A stretch of 64,000 bases of DNA. Source: Eopsaltria australis. Its lineage: Eukaryota > Chordata > Aves > Passeriformes > Petroicidae. The stretch is taken from positions 1 to 64,000 of the forward strand of contig JAVTVJ010001353.1 in NCBI GenBank assembly GCA_034509425.1. The letters are read 5' to 3'. The notes under the pieces are model-generated. The model saw only the letters and a program-made list of their open reading frames with translations, had not been told where the DNA came from and searched no databases. This document shows, piece by piece, positions 63,161-64,000 of the stretch. Position 1 is the stretch's first letter; every line of letters begins with the position of its first letter. A program made the position numbers and the translations under genes.

Positions 63161-64000
63161 TGAGTAAATTGCAAAACTGCTTTATTCTAAAGTCAGTTGT
63201 CTATTTATAAAAATAAGGCTGCTTGGAAAAAAATAAGAAGTAAACAAAAAACACTGATTATGAAGAAGCTGTTTGAGAACAAAACCATTTAAAGAATAAG
63301 AGAAATAATACAGAGTAGAATCTTTTCTAGCATCTGTAGATACTACATCACGCCACAGTTTTTAATTCACACTAGATCTTTGCATGTTCATATCTTTTTG
63401 CAAAACACTAGCTCACAGAAATATTTTTGTTTCCCTTAATGGCTTTTAAATCCCTAGCTGGTCTGACACCAGATTCTGACAGAGAAATCATTTTTTAATT
63501 TTGTTTTTTCAGGGAAGTAACTGTTTAATAGTAAATAACTAATAGTCTGCTGTTGGCAGGTTTGGGTTTTTTTGATTTTTCAGTTTGCCTATAGTTAAAA
63601 ATTTGACTCTATTGACTCTTTACTTTTCTTTTTTTTTTTTTTTTTTAATTCTAAATTGACAAGCCTATAGGGACAAGAGAGAGACACAACACTGATGAAG
63701 GCTTGGGGGTCATCTAAAAAAGTATTGCCACTTGCTGTTTCTATCCTCTTTCTATCCTTTGACTCTCTAACCTAACTTAAATCTTGGACTGTTCTCGTAT
63801 TTTGTTGTCAAAATACAGTCATTTTAGGGAAAATAGATCTTGTATGCATGATTACCTATAGTACCTTCTAGTATCTTTCAGAGAAAGGGACAAATATCCC
63901 AAGCACCTAAGAGGTCTCAGAAATAGCATTTCTGTACTTACCCAGGACATTTATTTTGCCTGAGACTTGGCAGACATTTAAGATGTATTGTTTAAGCTGT
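63161..64000. other. AT-rich noncoding stretch, nothing recognised
   Basis: Host flank of the provirus. It contains a T18 run at 63629-63646 and no recognisable gene or repeat family. Confidence 0.6.

Noticed and set aside
1..64000. CRISPR arrays, tRNA or rRNA genes, bacterial-type operons
   Set aside because: No regularly spaced repeats, cloverleaf-like segments or clustered long ORFs were seen; composition and repeats are those of a vertebrate nuclear genome.

Overview
The window looks like AT-rich, gene-poor vertebrate DNA, most likely from a bird and probably a songbird. The evidence is the repeat content: a CR1 LINE copy that can be recognised by translation, a CR1 3' tail, solo LTRs of types abundant in bird genomes (two resemble the passerine TguLTR5-type LTR), and one ancient MIR-like SINE relic. 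The species assignment is inference from remembered families, with no search behind it. I see no convincing host protein-coding gene, tRNA, rRNA or CRISPR array. The short ORFs scattered through the window look like chance frames in intergenic or deep intronic DNA.

Layout. 1-107 is the end of a (CTTC)n microsatellite. 108-19269 is noncoding DNA with one GC-richer patch (about 2050-2560), a MIR-like relic (about 9584-9690) and simple repeats. 19270-20098 and 22220-23276 are two related solo LTRs on the + strand, the first 5'-truncated. 27640-27722 is a CR1 3' tail. 34343-34797 is a solo LTR on the - strand. 34798-53898 is mostly featureless, with one exon-like open segment near 43450-43565 that cannot be assigned. 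53905-54529 is a solo class II-type LTR with a 6-bp target duplication. 55093-55143 holds two abutting perfect hairpins. 55967-57258 is an internal CR1 fragment on the - strand.

The most interesting element is a compact endogenous retrovirus at 59629-63154. It has two LTRs (640 and 653 bp) that are nearly identical outside one C-rich tract, a 6-bp target duplication (CACTTA), a primer binding site close to that for tRNA-Lys, palindromes in the leader, a polypurine tract, and only about 2.2 kb of internal sequence. That interior starts with a Gag matrix-like ORF carrying a myristoylation-type N-terminus (MGN), followed in another frame by a long Pro/Ser/Thr-rich open frame with a lysine-rich tail. 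I see no capsid major homology region, zinc knuckle, protease, polymerase or envelope. It therefore looks like a young, non-autonomous element that would have depended on proteins from another retrovirus. Its 5' junction also carries a 27-bp tandem duplication that includes the first 10 bases of the LTR.
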